Below are positions 43,270 through 54,740 of a DNA stretch of 64,000 bases, one piece after another. The position numbers and the translations under genes are program-made. The notes under the pieces are model-generated. The model saw nothing but the letters and a program-made list of their open reading frames with translations, was not told the DNA's origin and ran no database searches. The first letter of the stretch is position 1. Each line of letters begins with the position of its first letter. Source of the DNA: Clonostachys chloroleuca (Eukaryota > Ascomycota > Sordariomycetes > Hypocreales > Bionectriaceae); NCBI GenBank assembly GCA_037952775.1, contig JBANAY010000004.1, positions 10,664,001 to 10,728,000 of the forward strand. Reading direction: 5' to 3'.

Positions 43270-45560
43270 ATGCCGTTGTTCAACATCCGCCAACCAGCCT
43301 CACTTTGTGAGCGATGCAAGGTGGTGGCCTTTGACGATGCCGAATTTGAAGGCTTCAAACGAGTCAAGACCAAAGACAGCGACTTCCTAAGCTACGATCT
43401 CCCTGAAAAACAGCAGGAAGGCGATGAGAAGTTCGAGTTCCGACTCGACTTTGACTTGGAAGATACTTTTCCCCACCTCCCCCAGCTTACTCAAGGTGCG
43501 ACAGATGGCTGTGGCTTCTGCGGCTATCTTAAGCACCTCTTGCTGTCCGATGACGTTCAATGCCGATTAGGCGACCTGATCGTAGACCGATGGGATCGAG
43601 AGCTCTCCGTCTCCATCTTCCTCTTCTATCGCTGGGGGACATGGCTGTTCTTTGATAGTGATGGGCTGGACTCACTGGTCGTTGGCCTTTATATGAACGC
43701 GCGGGATTTCCAAACCATCGACAACAACGGGGACCTTGAGATGGAGATAATTCTGAGCGTGGGATCCGACCAAACCCTCGGTAAGGACACATTTGACCCT
43801 TATGAGACTCTTGCGTCGGGCTAATCCCACCTTTACCATGTGCAGATTCGGCCGACGATACATGTGCAACCTGGCTGAGGTTGTGGCCTTCCACGCAAAC
43901 TGACCACCTAACCGAACAGAAGCTGAATTGGATATCTTCTCATATAGTGGACTGTTTTGAGGGTCGACATTCATGCAAATGCCTACCTGGAGAACGGGAG
44001 AATGCCTCATCTCTTCCAACCCGTCTAGTGGATCTTACCGGGCCGATTCCTCGTCTGGCCTATGGAGGCCGAATCATCGCTGAAGCAGAGCGTAATGGAC
44101 GGGAAATTCCGAGATATGCAGCGTTGAGTTACTGCTGGGGGCTGGAGTCTCATGCAAGAGATCAGCTCAAGACCACAACAGCATCAGAGGAGAGGATGCG
44201 GCTGGGGATTCCAATGGAATCCTTGACAAGAACCATAAGGGACGCTGTGCAGGTTGCTCGAGCATTCAAAATTCCTTTCCTCTGGGTGGACAGTCTTTGC
44301 ATCATCCAGGACGACATTGCCGACTGGGAGCGAGAAGCAAGTCGAATGGGTATTGTATACTCCAATGCCTTTGTCACTTTCTGCTCCTTGGGCTCGTCCT
44401 GCCACACGAGCTTCCTGCAGCCCCCTTCTCCAACCATTCTCATCCCCTTCCAGTCATCTCTCAATGACAAGGCCAAGGGCGCGTATGTCCTACGCTACTC
44501 GACTTGCGCCATTGGCAAAGTCAACGCAAACCATATCCTGACGGACGTTTCTAGTAGCCGCTGGCTTCAACGCGGTTGGGCCCATCAAGAGTACGTCATG
44601 TCGGCGCGCCTGGTGATCTTTGGGCCGCACTTTGTCCACTTCCTCTGCCCATCCATAACAGCTGCAGAGAACGAGAAGCCTGTGAGCGTACAATGGCAGT
44701 TCCTTCTTCGCGGTGTCGCCACAGATCCCGAAGAACTATATAATGAATGGGGCAAGAGTATCGCTCCCATCTATTCGGATAGGCAATTCACAAAGCCCGA
44801 GGACGCTTTGCCAGCAATATCAGGTCTCGCAAGGTACTTCTCAACCGTGTTGGCGGACGAGTATATCGCCGGACTCTGGAAAAGGGACATGTTAAGGGGG
44901 CTCATATGGTCTTATTGTACGTATCCAGGAACAAGCTTTCCCCATATCAACGATCTTCTCAAGAGATTGAGCCAGAGGAATCCATACATTGCCCCTTCCT
45001 GGTCATGGATCGGGCGGCGAAACGTTGACATGGATCTATACCGGAGTGTACAGGACACTCGAGGAGTTTTTCAAAGCCTTTGCGATATTGAAGCAACCGT
45101 GGATGTCCAGGGTCAGAATCCCTTTGGCCGAATCTCATATGCGCAGCTGAGGGTCACTGCTCCGACATACACCTTTTCCGATACTACAATCTCTCAAAAT
45201 GCTCCTGGCATAGGGTATGTTGAAATCAGTCTGCCAGAGGGAACAGTGATATTCTGTACCACCGACTGGGCTAGTAGGAGACTAGAGGGTCAGTTCAAGT
45301 TGATCGTGGTTGGGTCAGTAGATTGGGAGAATACCACAAAGAGTCGGGCACAGCGCAAAGCAGTCGGGTCAACGCTTGGCAGCTTGCCTAAGGGCGAGTT
45401 CTCGAAGAAAGAAAGCATCGATGTCTATGGCCTTCTTTTACACGTGGCGCCCCAAGACGACCGATTCTATCGGGTGGGTGTATTCAACTCGTATTCTCAA
45501 AAGGGCGGAGGGATTCAGCTTTTGGATTCCTGCGAGACAGAGACAGTCTACATCATATAG
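43270..45560 (+). CDS. HET-domain protein
   Basis: Two exons (43270-43780, 43846-45560), intron 65 nt, give 741 residues from MPLFNIRQPASLCERC. An upstream in-frame ATG at 43213 adds 19 residues. The HET (heterokaryon incompatibility) domain starts near residue 261 with RYAALSYCWG and continues through the LWVDSLCIIQDD block and YSNAFVTFCSL; a RGWAHQEYVMSARLVIF block follows. These are the standard conserved segments. The N-terminal part has spaced Cys residues (CERC, CGFCGYL), as in many such proteins. HET proteins trigger cell death on recognition of a non-self partner in hyphal fusion; most copies in a genome have no proven role. The partner is unknown. No NACHT or repeat domain is seen. 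Confidence 0.92.
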
Positions 45561-46278
45561 CCGGACACTGCTAGTGGATGTAGGGTTCCAGCTTATACTA
45601 TACTGAAAATTAGCGACAGCGTGAAGAGGAGTTTGAAATTAGGATTATACGCTGCAATATTGCACAGTGCTTCGATTAGAGTCGAAAATTCAGGGGCGAG
45701 TATCGCAACGTTCGATTAGTCTAGACTTCTAAGAGTAAGGGTGAGCAGACTTTGTCTTAACCTTCTCGTCTATTCTTGTCTCCCACTCGCTGGCTGCAGC
45801 TTGAAGCAGCAGGCTGTGGCCTGCATGCTGCATGCTTGAAAGAAGGAGGAGTGATCCCGTTGGTATTATCGCCGAATACAGAACCGTGTCTAGCCATGCT
45901 TTACTAACGAATATTCGGAGAGGTTACGGCGATCTTTCGGTATGATTAGATCGGGGGCATTATGCCATCATTTTGAGGTCGCAGTTCGTGCGTGGTTCAT
46001 GTGGAAGCGAAATATTGAAGTCAAAGGCCGGTAAATTCGAACACAAGGATAAATTGACAGGACTTGGGAAAAAGTGACTTGTGGACACAGCCACATTTGT
46101 GCCCTGGTGGTGACTGAAGGTGAGCGAGTTGAGTGGAATCACGTGCTCGTGATTTGAACTTAACTGTGGCTGCTGCACCAGGCTTGACTTGAACCTGTTC
46201 TGCTCTGCATTACACAGCTTTACACGAACCAATCAACTCCCATTTACGATCGCAAGTGAATTACAATACCCAAGAAAG
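45561..46278. other. intergenic region
   Basis: 718 bp between the HET gene and the phosphoglycerate-mutase-like gene. A GC-TGCA-rich patch near 45795-45840 (repeated GCAGGCTG/GCATGCTG words) is the only visible structure. Confidence 0.35.
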
Positions 46279-47074
46279 ATGAATGCATCCATGGCGACTA
46301 TTCATATCTTACGTCACGGACAAGCTCTTCACAAGTAAGTTCAAGGCTAGCAACAAAGTGTGCGAAAGATGGTCTCAATCCTAATTGCTTTTCGCAGTGT
46401 CGATAAGCCATATCCTCACCGAGACCCTCCTTTGACAAAAGTTGGGACCAAGCAAGCCGAGAAAGTCTTGCTCCCTGCAAAGCCCGATCTTATCATTGTC
46501 TCCCCCATGACTCGCACGATCCAAACTACCCTGATTGCGTTCCGGCAATTTTTGGGCGAATCCTCCACACAGGCCAAGACGGAGGTCCAGATCTGGCCAG
46601 AACTGCGCGAAGCGCATGACGCTATTTGTAATAAAGGAGTTAGCCGAGCCGAGATTGCATCTGCCTTTCCCCAGTTCGACTTCACTTCGTGTCCTGAGGA
46701 ATGGGACTACCCACCGCATAGCGTAGAGGGTGCTACTTTACGTGCCGAGACAGTTCGCCGTCTTCTTATGAACCTCTCCGCCTCTTATCAGAATATATTC
46801 CTTGTTACTCACCGAGGTCTCATCGCATTTCTAGTCGAGGGACCAAGGTATGATGTTTGCGGTATGTTTTCCTAGTCCTATTCTTCTATCAATTTATACG
46901 GCCTAGCCTGAAATTTATTCTAGAGCTAACTGTTTGGCTCTTCTTATACTAGAGTGTCGTTCATATAGATTTGCTAGTGCCGATGAGGTTGAGGACCAGA
47001 GGTATGGAACTCACCAGGATACGGGGGATAACCAGGATTTTGGCCCGAGTTTGCTGGTTCCCCTTTCCTCATGA
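46279..47074 (+). CDS. histidine-phosphatase (phosphoglycerate-mutase-like) protein
   Basis: Three exons (46279-46334, 46398-46861, 46953-47074) with introns of 63 and 91 nt give 213 residues. The phosphate-pocket motif HILRHGQALHN (Arg12-His13-Gly14) opens the protein; SPMTRTIQTT follows, and LVTHRGLIAFL supplies the second catalytic His, with Glu in PELREAHD. The protein is therefore a plausible active member of the histidine-phosphatase superfamily, and the fungal clade ends with an ECRSYRFA-like block as here. The substrate is not known: family members act on sugar phosphates, phosphoproteins or small metabolites. An alternative start at 46291 removes four residues. Confidence 0.9.
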
Positions 47075-47802
47075 ATGACAGTGGCCATTCCCAGGTATGA
47101 TCTAGAACCAAATTTCACGAAAACTCCCACTGTCACCTTTACGAGAAACCCTCTTGTGTTGATTTTGTTGGCCAAGGGGGTCAGGAACACAATTCGGTAA
47201 ATAGTGCTAGCGGAGGCGAGTGGTTTTATAGATCCCATGATTTCGCTCTCTCCTACCACCAAGTCCAATCCATTTTAAGGCAATGCAGGTTTTATTGCAT
47301 GTGTTCTAGTTAAGAGTGTTCGTAGATAGAATATTTCAATCTTGCTAGATGCCCAAGTTCCTCACTCCTCACAACATACATGCCGTCAATTACTCAGATG
47401 TAAATAGACTATGAAATCATTTTCTCCATTTAAGCATGCACTTGCCACTTAGTAAGCTTAATCTATCACCTTTGAGCCAGCTAAGCATGGTAAAGACTGT
47501 AAGGTGTACTTCTTTAAGAGATCTACAAAATCATGTAATCTGATTCTAGTAGGTTCCATGGGAGACATAAAAGCAGCCTGTGACGTACTTGGGCAGGTAC
47601 GGTACATCTTGAGCCCTCAGTAGTGGCTTCCTGTTTGTACTTCTACTGCCAGCCGTCGCCACTAAGGTAGGTACCTAGGTAGCTGCTCGGTACGCGGCCT
47701 TGCTGGTCCCACACCAAGCCCTATCTCTTTCCCGTTTCTCTCAGGTTCTGATTCGTTTTTCTTTCTCTCATCACGCTTCTGCTTCTCTTCTTCTTCTTCT
47801 CC

Positions 47803-47828
47803 TCGTCGTCGTCGTCGTCGTCGTCGTC
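47803..47828. repeat. (TCG)n microsatellite
   Basis: About 8.7 copies of TCG, flanked on both sides by TTC-rich DNA (47768-47840). Confidence 0.85.
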
Positions 47829-49120
47829 CTTCTTCTTCCTTGGCATTCACATAACATGGAAGCAAGACCGACGATGACCCTCGTCCGCACGTCGTCGCAG
47901 TGGCATTGCAACAATGGAAGTATGACTTTATCTCTGAAACTCGGCAAGTTCTCGAAAATAGCTAATGCATCGAACAGCCTCTCAACAGATAGGGGGAAGA
48001 ACTCCACTCTCGATACGATGACGCAGGCTGATATCTCCCCCGCGCATTTGCGAAGTGATCAATCGGCCAGCTGAATTCGTGTCTGTGAATCCACACTGTG
48101 GGGTCGAGGATATCGACTGGATCCAATGCAGCGCCTTGGGCTTTCGCCTTCAGCGCTTGCGACCCTCTCTCATAGGTGCAGATATCTCTTCGTCAAGGTT
48201 GGCGAGGCCGTGCCAATGATTGATACCCCAATCGTGTCTCGGAACTCGCTGGGCTATCTCAGACAAGATGCTGACCGGAAACTTCACGGCAATGGGGAAA
48301 AGCTGTCGTCTTCAGATGCCTTGCGAGCAAAGGCTTCACCAATAACATCGAGGAGCAGGAGGGAACTCGGCATGGCTCGAGGGGAGAAGACGTCCCGGGA
48401 ATCAGCGTTCCGTAGGTTTCTCTTCCATTGTACAGCGAATGAAGAGTCAGAGCCCGTCCTTCGCCTGATATGCCTCTGCTCCATTTTTTCGACCGCAGAG
48501 TTCACCCTCTCCACCTGTAAGTGCAAATGAGAGCTGATAATGTACTAGAGTTGAACCGTAGTCTAATTTTCCCGTCACAGACCCAGTCATAACAGCAGAA
48601 AGAAACCGCCGGTACAAGAACTATCTCGAGTTTCTTGCCAAGTTGTTTGAAAGTAAGTTGCCTGAATACAGAGAGGAGCTTAACTGGAACTACGGTGTGC
48701 TGGTTGCCCCCTTCTCAGCAAATCGAATCACTGGGGCAGATGTGTATATGGCTACACTACGCTCCTGAGAAAGTGTGGACTGAAGCTCAAGTACGCCATG
48801 AATGGTTAGGCAAGGCACCTCTACCTAACTCGCAAGGCTAACGACTTGGACAGAAAGGACTTAATTTTCTAGAATCAGAATCGTCCATCCTCATGCTTTC
48901 TCTACTTACATTTCATCATGAGCCCTGTCTGAATCAAGGATTTCAAGAAAGAGTGATGGCAGGATACATGGGCTCGGTAGTTCGAACAATACTCCCCCAC
49001 CAAGACCTGAGACCTGAGATGCGGGCGGGTTGGAAGCGATCCTGCCCTACTCCCAGCTCACGTTCGTGGGCGGTCAGCTCGATATCTTTAAGATCCCCAT
49101 ATCGACAAGTCATTTCGGGG

Positions 49121-49395
49121 CAGGAGAAGACGTAGAAGAGGAACGAGGACGAGGACGAGGAGAAAGAGGAGAAGAAGAAGAAGAAGAATGAGGAGAAAGA
49201 GGAGAAGAAGAATAAGAACGAGAAGGACAAGGACAGGGATAGGGCGAGAGGGGCAGGGACAGGGAGAGAGGGGCAGGAACAGGGAGATAGGGAGGGACAG
49301 GGATAGAGATAGAGATAGATATAGGGAGAGGGAGAGGGAGAGGGAGAGGGGGAGGGAGAGGGAGAGGGAGAGGGAGGAGGAGAAGGAGAACAGGT
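49121..49395. repeat. polypurine (GA-rich) tract
   Basis: About 275 bp almost wholly G and A on the + strand, built of GAGGA, AGAAG, GGGACAGG and GAGAGG units, followed at 49407-49428 by a CT repeat. It is simple-sequence DNA with strong strand asymmetry. The open frames that cross it are low-complexity translations, not genes. Confidence 0.85.
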
Positions 49396-50010
49396 TCATC
49401 CGCCTACCCCTCTCTCTCTCTCCCTTCTAGTTCTCCTGTTCGTTCTCGTTCGCGGACAGAAAGGAAAAATTAATAAGAGCAATAATAATAGCGAGTCGCT
49501 GAAGAGAAAAATAAGTTGTTCATGGTTCGCAACCACACATTCTTCTTGTCTCTGTGGCTAACGCGACATGTATACAAGGGTTTCCAGTGGTAATATCATG
49601 CCTTCGCATTATGAAGCGGTATAGGCTCGACTATATACACTGCGAGATGAAAGAATCGGTAGTCAAACGCTCTACCTCCATGCCCAACGCAACACCCCCA
49701 TTGATCCCCAGATTAGTCTCGTTATCTTAACTCCCTTCCTAGGGCCACCTAAACGTTCACTATTGAGCTACCTACCTATACATAAGGTAGTTAGCGGATG
49801 TCTTAGTGCCTCAATTGCCTTACTTGATGAACATACGCGGGAGGGTACCAAGGGTCTTATCTCAGAGGCAAGATACTGGAATAATTCTTGGGCTGACTTG
49901 CCTTCTCCTTCTCCTCCTGCTCCCCCTTCTCCTTCGTTTCCTTTTTCTAATTTTACTTTTAATAAATGCAAACTTAACTGTTCTTCACCGAAGCACCAAC
50001 CATCCGATAA

Positions 50011-50412
50011 ATGATGGTTGAAGTGGTGGAATTCAAAGAGGCACTTGACAACAAGGACATTGAAGCCATCATAGAAGAATGCTGGCACTATGCAGTGGAT
50101 ATTCTCAGATGCAAAGATACCAAGAATTACTTGAGCGACCAAAAGGAGCAACGTTTGAAAGACATCGCAAGAGACATGTTCGACGCACTTAAGATCAACC
50201 GAAAAGAGAACCCACAAACGCTCAACGCACTGATCAACAAAATAAAGACAACCCATATACGCTTACCTAAAGTTCGGTGCAACCAAGGACATTTTGACGA
50301 AGACCCTGGACATGGGAGATTTGGTGTCTGGTCAATTGATCTACAGCGGGATGTTCGGATGATGTCATCTTCGATTAGGCTGTATGGATCTTGCATAACT
50401 TGCAATGGTTGA
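50011..50412 (+). CDS. hypothetical protein
   Basis: A 133-codon frame starting MMVEVVEFKEALDNKD with mixed, protein-like composition: acidic-basic helices in the first 90 residues and CNQGHFDED later. No family, signal peptide or membrane segment is recognised. There is no conserved neighbour to support it. It may be one exon of a larger gene or a chance frame. Confidence 0.25.
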   Translation: MMVEVVEFKEALDNKDIEAIIEECWHYAVDILRCKDTKNYLSDQKEQRLKDIARDMFDALKINRKENPQTLNALINKIKTTHIRLPKVRCNQGHFDEDPGHGRFGVWSIDLQRDVRMMSSSIRLYGSCITCNG

Positions 50413-50887
50413 CACCAGTAATGGAAGAAGAAGAATGCTGTCTTCAGAAGTAACTGTAGCTTTTTCGAGGAGCGTGATTCTCAGGGAACATCTTAGCTTA
50501 TGCGTTGGAGACCAGGCTTGAATAGAGTGCGCTTGCAAACAAACTTGATGGTGGTGATGTAAAGTTCTCTTATGCAGGTAGCTCTCCTCCTCAGGTGGTC
50601 AATGGCGGTAGATTTATCTCCGGGCTGTCTTCATAGAAAATTGCATTGATTGGTATTAGATACAGGCGTCAAAGACATCGTTTTAAAAATTCGGCTCGTT
50701 TTGCCCATCACGGCCATTTCTGACACCCGGATTCTCCGCACAAAGCGAATAATCCGGCTCCGGCACGAGCGTCAGCAACCCACACCGCACATCTTGCTTG
50801 CGCATCATGTCTGTATCGTCCTTTGGCTATTGGGTGCTTGGGAGCCTGCTACAGACCTACAACACAATTCGCTACGGCAGCGACAGT

Positions 50888-51907
50888 ATGGAAGCCCGTC
50901 TGGCTCAGGCCTTGAAGGACAGCGCGGCGTTGCGCAAGACGTCACCGCCGTGGAAGAACGACGAGCCTCACCCACAGTACTACTACACATTCGACCCGGC
51001 GACTTCGTCCTGGACTGGAAAGAATCCCTCGGACGATGCGTCTCAAGCAGCAGACAGCAGCGGCATCAGCGGCATCGCCCTCTACAGCTGGAACATCGAC
51101 TTCATGCTCCCCTTCGCGGAAGCGCGCATGAAGCCAGCGCTCGCCCACCTCGACAGCCTGCTGCCCTCCAGCTCGTCCACCCTGGCCCCCGTCATCTTCA
51201 TCCAGGAGTGCACGCCCTCGGACCTGGCCACCATCGCCGCCACGCCGTGGGTCCGGGAGCGATTCCACCTCACGGACCTAGACCCGACCAACTGGGCGAC
51301 GGGCCACTACGGCACCGTGACGCTCGTCGACTCCCGGCTGCCCATCACCGCCGCCTTCCGCGTCCACTACTCCCAGACGCGCATGGACCGCGACGCCTTC
51401 TTCGTCGACGTGTCCGTCCGGGGCAAGACCGTCCGTCTCTGCAACACGCACCTCGAGTCGCTGGCTCTCGACCCGCCGTTCCGTCCGCCCCAGATGCAGC
51501 TCGTGGCCCGGTTCCTGCGCGAGGACAAGGTCCACGCCGGGCTAGCCGCGGGAGACTTCAACGCCATCCAGCCGTTCGACCGGACGCTGCACTCGGACAA
51601 TGGGCTCCGGGACGCGTTCCTCGAGCTGGGCGGGGAGGAGGACACGGAGGAGGGCTACACTTGGGGCCAGCAGGCGAGCACGAAGCTGCGGGAGACGTTT
51701 GGCTGCTCCAGGATGGACAAGGTGTACTACTGCGGAGGCGCCGAGGTGGACAGGTTCGAGAGGATCGGGGCTGATGTGCTGACGGATGGGGAGGAGGAGC
51801 GGAGTGAGATTGTGGCGCTTGGTTTTGAGAAGGCGTGGGTGACGGATCATCTCGGCGTCAAGGCCGAGATGAGGATTGTTGACGAGAAGATTGCGACTCG
51901 GCTGTAG
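50888..51907 (+). CDS. endonuclease/exonuclease/phosphatase-family protein
   Basis: 339 residues from MEARLAQALK; an in-frame ATG at 50798 adds 30 residues that look unconserved. The fold's metal and catalytic motifs are in order: LYSWNID (Asn69), FIQECT (Glu107), NTHLES (His188), AGDFNA (Asp223, Asn225), SRMDKVYY (274-281) and VTDHLG (Asp320, His321). All are intact, so a Mg2+-dependent phosphodiesterase is expected. The spacing recalls the TDP2-like group that acts on DNA ends, but sequence alone does not fix the substrate. No signal peptide. The coding region is markedly GC-rich compared with its surroundings, especially at third positions, and no intron is needed. Confidence 0.9.
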   Translation: MEARLAQALKDSAALRKTSPPWKNDEPHPQYYYTFDPATSSWTGKNPSDDASQAADSSGISGIALYSWNIDFMLPFAEARMKPALAHLDSLLPSSSSTLAPVIFIQECTPSDLATIAATPWVRERFHLTDLDPTNWATGHYGTVTLVDSRLPITAAFRVHYSQTRMDRDAFFVDVSVRGKTVRLCNTHLESLALDPPFRPPQMQLVARFLREDKVHAGLAAGDFNAIQPFDRTLHSDNGLRDAFLELGGEEDTEEGYTWGQQASTKLRETFGCSRMDKVYYCGGAEVDRFERIGADVLTDGEEERSEIVALGFEKAWVTDHLGVKAEMRIVDEKIATRL

Positions 51908-53099
51908 GATTGAGTACAAAAGGCGGTTGCAGATCTACTAGAAGAACCACTGCAGCTACTTCTGGAGGTAATACACATGCAATGTGTCCATCCATTACTC
52001 TACGTGCTTCCTCCTTGACAAAACTTGGCCCCGTACGGAAGTGACATCTGCAACGTGGAGAGAACCTCGTGCCTATGGTTCGACATTTGGGGATTGACAT
52101 TACTCGGACTACGGCTCTTCAATCGGAGGTTCTTGGATGGCTCCTTCGGCAGTGGGACTTCCATTACGAAGTCTTCAAGCAGAGCCTTTTCGACCCTCAA
52201 TTATAGACTTTTGTGGCCGAGCTATTACGATTGGGTTCGCTGTGGCCGCCGCTAAAGCTCAGCCTCCGTTGCCAAAGTCAAAACGGTGGCCCACCCAACC
52301 TCTCTCCCTTAGACAGCATAGCTAAGCTTCTCCTTGTGTACTCTCGGTCGATCGATAGGTCGTAGGATGGAGGTAGCCTGGGGCAGAACGGGAGGCATGT
52401 TCCATGGGATGGTCGATGTTAGCCTGGGGTAACCGCATTTCTCTGCTGTCAGGCATTCATTGGTTTCCGGGCATCGGACGTCTATGATCGTGTGAGGCCG
52501 GAGGGAATTTGCCAAATTCGGTGGTTCCCAGATCGGGGAGGGAAGAAGGCTGGTTGTGGTAGACAACACTCTCTTTGTCACGTTGTGTTTTGCAATGGGC
52601 TCTGCGGCGTGTTGTTGATGCCTGAGGTTGTATTGTGATGTGGCTGATTAAAATGTGGCGCGCCGACGCCACCTTCAGCTTTAGGTAAGCTACCCTGTAT
52701 TGATCTACGCAACTCGCCGCCGCCTTCTTACACTCTAATTGAGGATGGTGATAAATAAGCTTAAACTAACATTGATGCCATAATGGGAAACTCATTGGAG
52801 TTATTCCAGCACTTTGGTGGATATAAAATGTAGTCTTTTTATCTCTCAATGCTACGTATCGTGGGAGTGAGATTCTTGATTGGCCTGGACACAAAAGTAA
52901 CATAAAGAGAAGAGTAGGAGTCAATTTAGCAGTACGAATAATATTACTTAACGCGTTGAAAAAATTCAACAGATTTCTGAAGAAAAAAAAACAAAAAACC
53001 TCCAGTTGACAATCTTATTGTTTTCAACTCCGCACATTCTCAATTTGAATACTTGATGACCCGACCACGTATTGAGCAGTATGCAGGGAAAGCCTTACA
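51908..53099. other. intergenic region
   Basis: 1.2 kb between two convergent genes with only short unsupported frames. The stretch 52740-53040 is AT-rich. Nothing else recognised. Confidence 0.35.
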
Positions 53100-54740
53100 T
53101 CACATTAAATACTCAACCTCCTCGTCCCTATATCTCGAACACAATTTCGGCGCCGAGATGAGCTTGTTTGGGTCCCAAGAGGTAGGATCCCTCTGCGCAG
53201 CAATCCCTCTCAATGGAAGCCATTTTTTACGGATGTCATCTGCGTACACCCGAGAGGAAACAGAGGTAGTTTTCCGAGTCCTGGTGTTCACTGGAGCGGC
53301 CAAGTCGAAGAATTGGCCATTACGCGACTGAAACATAACAGATAGTGTCGTATCCGGCGAAATGAGAACGAGGTCAATGTCTTTCACGGTGACCGAATCG
53401 AGATCGAAGAGGAGCCGGATCTGGCGGAGCTGGGTGAAGGTGTCGCCTCTCTCAACCTCCCGGAGCAGCTCGGCCGCCGGTTCCACGGAGAGCGCATTGC
53501 AGTTTTCGATGTGCAGATTCACCAGGCTGCGCGGCAGGCAGTCCACAAGCCTCGGACAGTCGTCCGGCACGGGGGTCTTGTGATGCGCGGTCAGAGACTC
53601 CATCTCTATCTCGAGGGTCTGCAGAGCAGCCATGTTACGGAGCCGCGTGCCCATGTGCACAAGCCATGCGGGGTGCGACCGCATCGACTTGCCTTGCTCG
53701 TCGTGTAGGATCAAGCGCAGATGAGTGAGGGTATCTCTATGAGGCAGAATTGCGTTCAGCACCTGCCTGGCCGACACGAAGCTGGATAGTGCGCCCCGAT
53801 GGCCTGGCTTGACCCTGAAGCAGATACAGATGGACCCGCACATGTTCTTGTGGGTGTACTTTGAAAGCTCGAACTTCTCGACAGCTCTGCAGGATTGGAA
53901 AACTCTGTTCAACATCTCCGCGCGGATATTGGACTGTCTCAGGATAATCTCTCGCACCGGCGCGGACCTCGGGGGCACACCCCGGACGGGCGCGCCGGCG
54001 CTTGGGCAATCGCCGAGCATGGCCTCGTATACTCGGAGCCGCGGGAGAGTTAGGAGCATTTTGGCCCACTGCCACAAGGTCTTACCGTTCCTCATGGAGC
54101 CGGGCTCACCGTACACCTCCTCGATGCTTGAGAGCGGACCTGGGTGCAGGTCCCTGTAGGGCAGTGTGTTCAGGTAGGCTCCAAACTCCATCACCATGGG
54201 CAGGTTGAACACTGGGTCCTCCTGCTCGAAGCAGAGCGTGCGGACTTGCCGGCAGAAGAGCAGGATCAGCGAGAGCTGCGCCTCGGAGAATCCCCGTCTG
54301 AGGTCCTCAATCAATTGATTGCGCCGCATCATGAGCTCAGTGTACTGCGAGGCTGGCAACATCACATCGCGGATGCGTTGCTCATAGGTGTCGAGCTCCT
54401 GGGGTGTGCTTGCAGTGATGGCATCAGCGTTAAGCTCTCTGCCCCCTTTTCTTGATCGGGTATTGCCCATAACGATGACCCTGACGAGGTGGGCGAGCTG
54501 GGATTTGTCGATGAGGATGTAGCGCAAGAACTGGGCGTTGCGTCTCTCGGAGCAATCCCCCGTGCCCACGGAGAGGGGCGGGGTGTTGCGAAAGACGTGA
54601 ACTGAGAATGGAAGGGCGAGCTGGTACAGACATCTACACATCAGAAGCATCTTGTGGATGTGCGATGGGCCTATAGATGTAACGAGCATGCCCAAGATAC
54701 AGTTCAGGATTTCTACTGGGAGCTTGAGTATGTGAGACAT
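53100..54740 (-). CDS. F-box-like domain protein
   Basis: An intronless frame of 546 residues from MSHILKLPVEILNCILGML; an ATG at 54803 adds 21. The N-terminal L-x-L-P-V-E-I-L-x-x-I-L pattern is the F-box core, followed by a long region with Leu-rich segments (LTHLRLILHD, LQTLEIEMESL, LVNLHIENCNAL) as in fungal F-box/LRR-like proteins. Such proteins link a substrate to an SCF ubiquitin ligase, and ascomycetes carry many rapidly changing copies. The target is unknown. No lesion. Confidence 0.75.
   Translation of the reverse strand: MSHILKLPVEILNCILGMLVTSIGPSHIHKMLLMCRCLYQLALPFSVHVFRNTPPLSVGTGDCSERRNAQFLRYILIDKSQLAHLVRVIVMGNTRSRKGGRELNADAITASTPQELDTYEQRIRDVMLPASQYTELMMRRNQLIEDLRRGFSEAQLSLILLFCRQVRTLCFEQEDPVFNLPMVMEFGAYLNTLPYRDLHPGPLSSIEEVYGEPGSMRNGKTLWQWAKMLLTLPRLRVYEAMLGDCPSAGAPVRGVPPRSAPVREIILRQSNIRAEMLNRVFQSCRAVEKFELSKYTHKNMCGSICICFRVKPGHRGALSSFVSARQVLNAILPHRDTLTHLRLILHDEQGKSMRSHPAWLVHMGTRLRNMAALQTLEIEMESLTAHHKTPVPDDCPRLVDCLPRSLVNLHIENCNALSVEPAAELLREVERGDTFTQLRQIRLLFDLDSVTVKDIDLVLISPDTTLSVMFQSRNGQFFDLAAPVNTRTRKTTSVSSRVYADDIRKKWLPLRGIAAQRDPTSWDPNKLISAPKLCSRYRDEEVEYLM

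Larger units (their letters stand above)
47075..50010. other. gene-poor stretch with simple repeats
   Basis: About 2.9 kb with no confident gene. Open frames at 47700-48074 and 48126-48530 are partly low-complexity. At 48500-49130 short protein-like segments appear in shifting frames (for example PVITAERNRRYKNYLEFLAK around 48583), as in a decayed gene, but I cannot name it. TAGGTAGGTACCTAGGTAG-like words occur near 47665. Confidence 0.35.

Noticed and set aside
49088..49430. Leu/Ser-rich and Arg/Glu-rich open frames across the purine tract
   Set aside because: Low-complexity translation of simple repeats.
50650..51774. A 374-codon plus-strand frame rich in Arg, Pro, His overlapping the EEP gene
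   Set aside because: Out-of-frame translation of GC-rich DNA; the other frame carries all EEP motifs.
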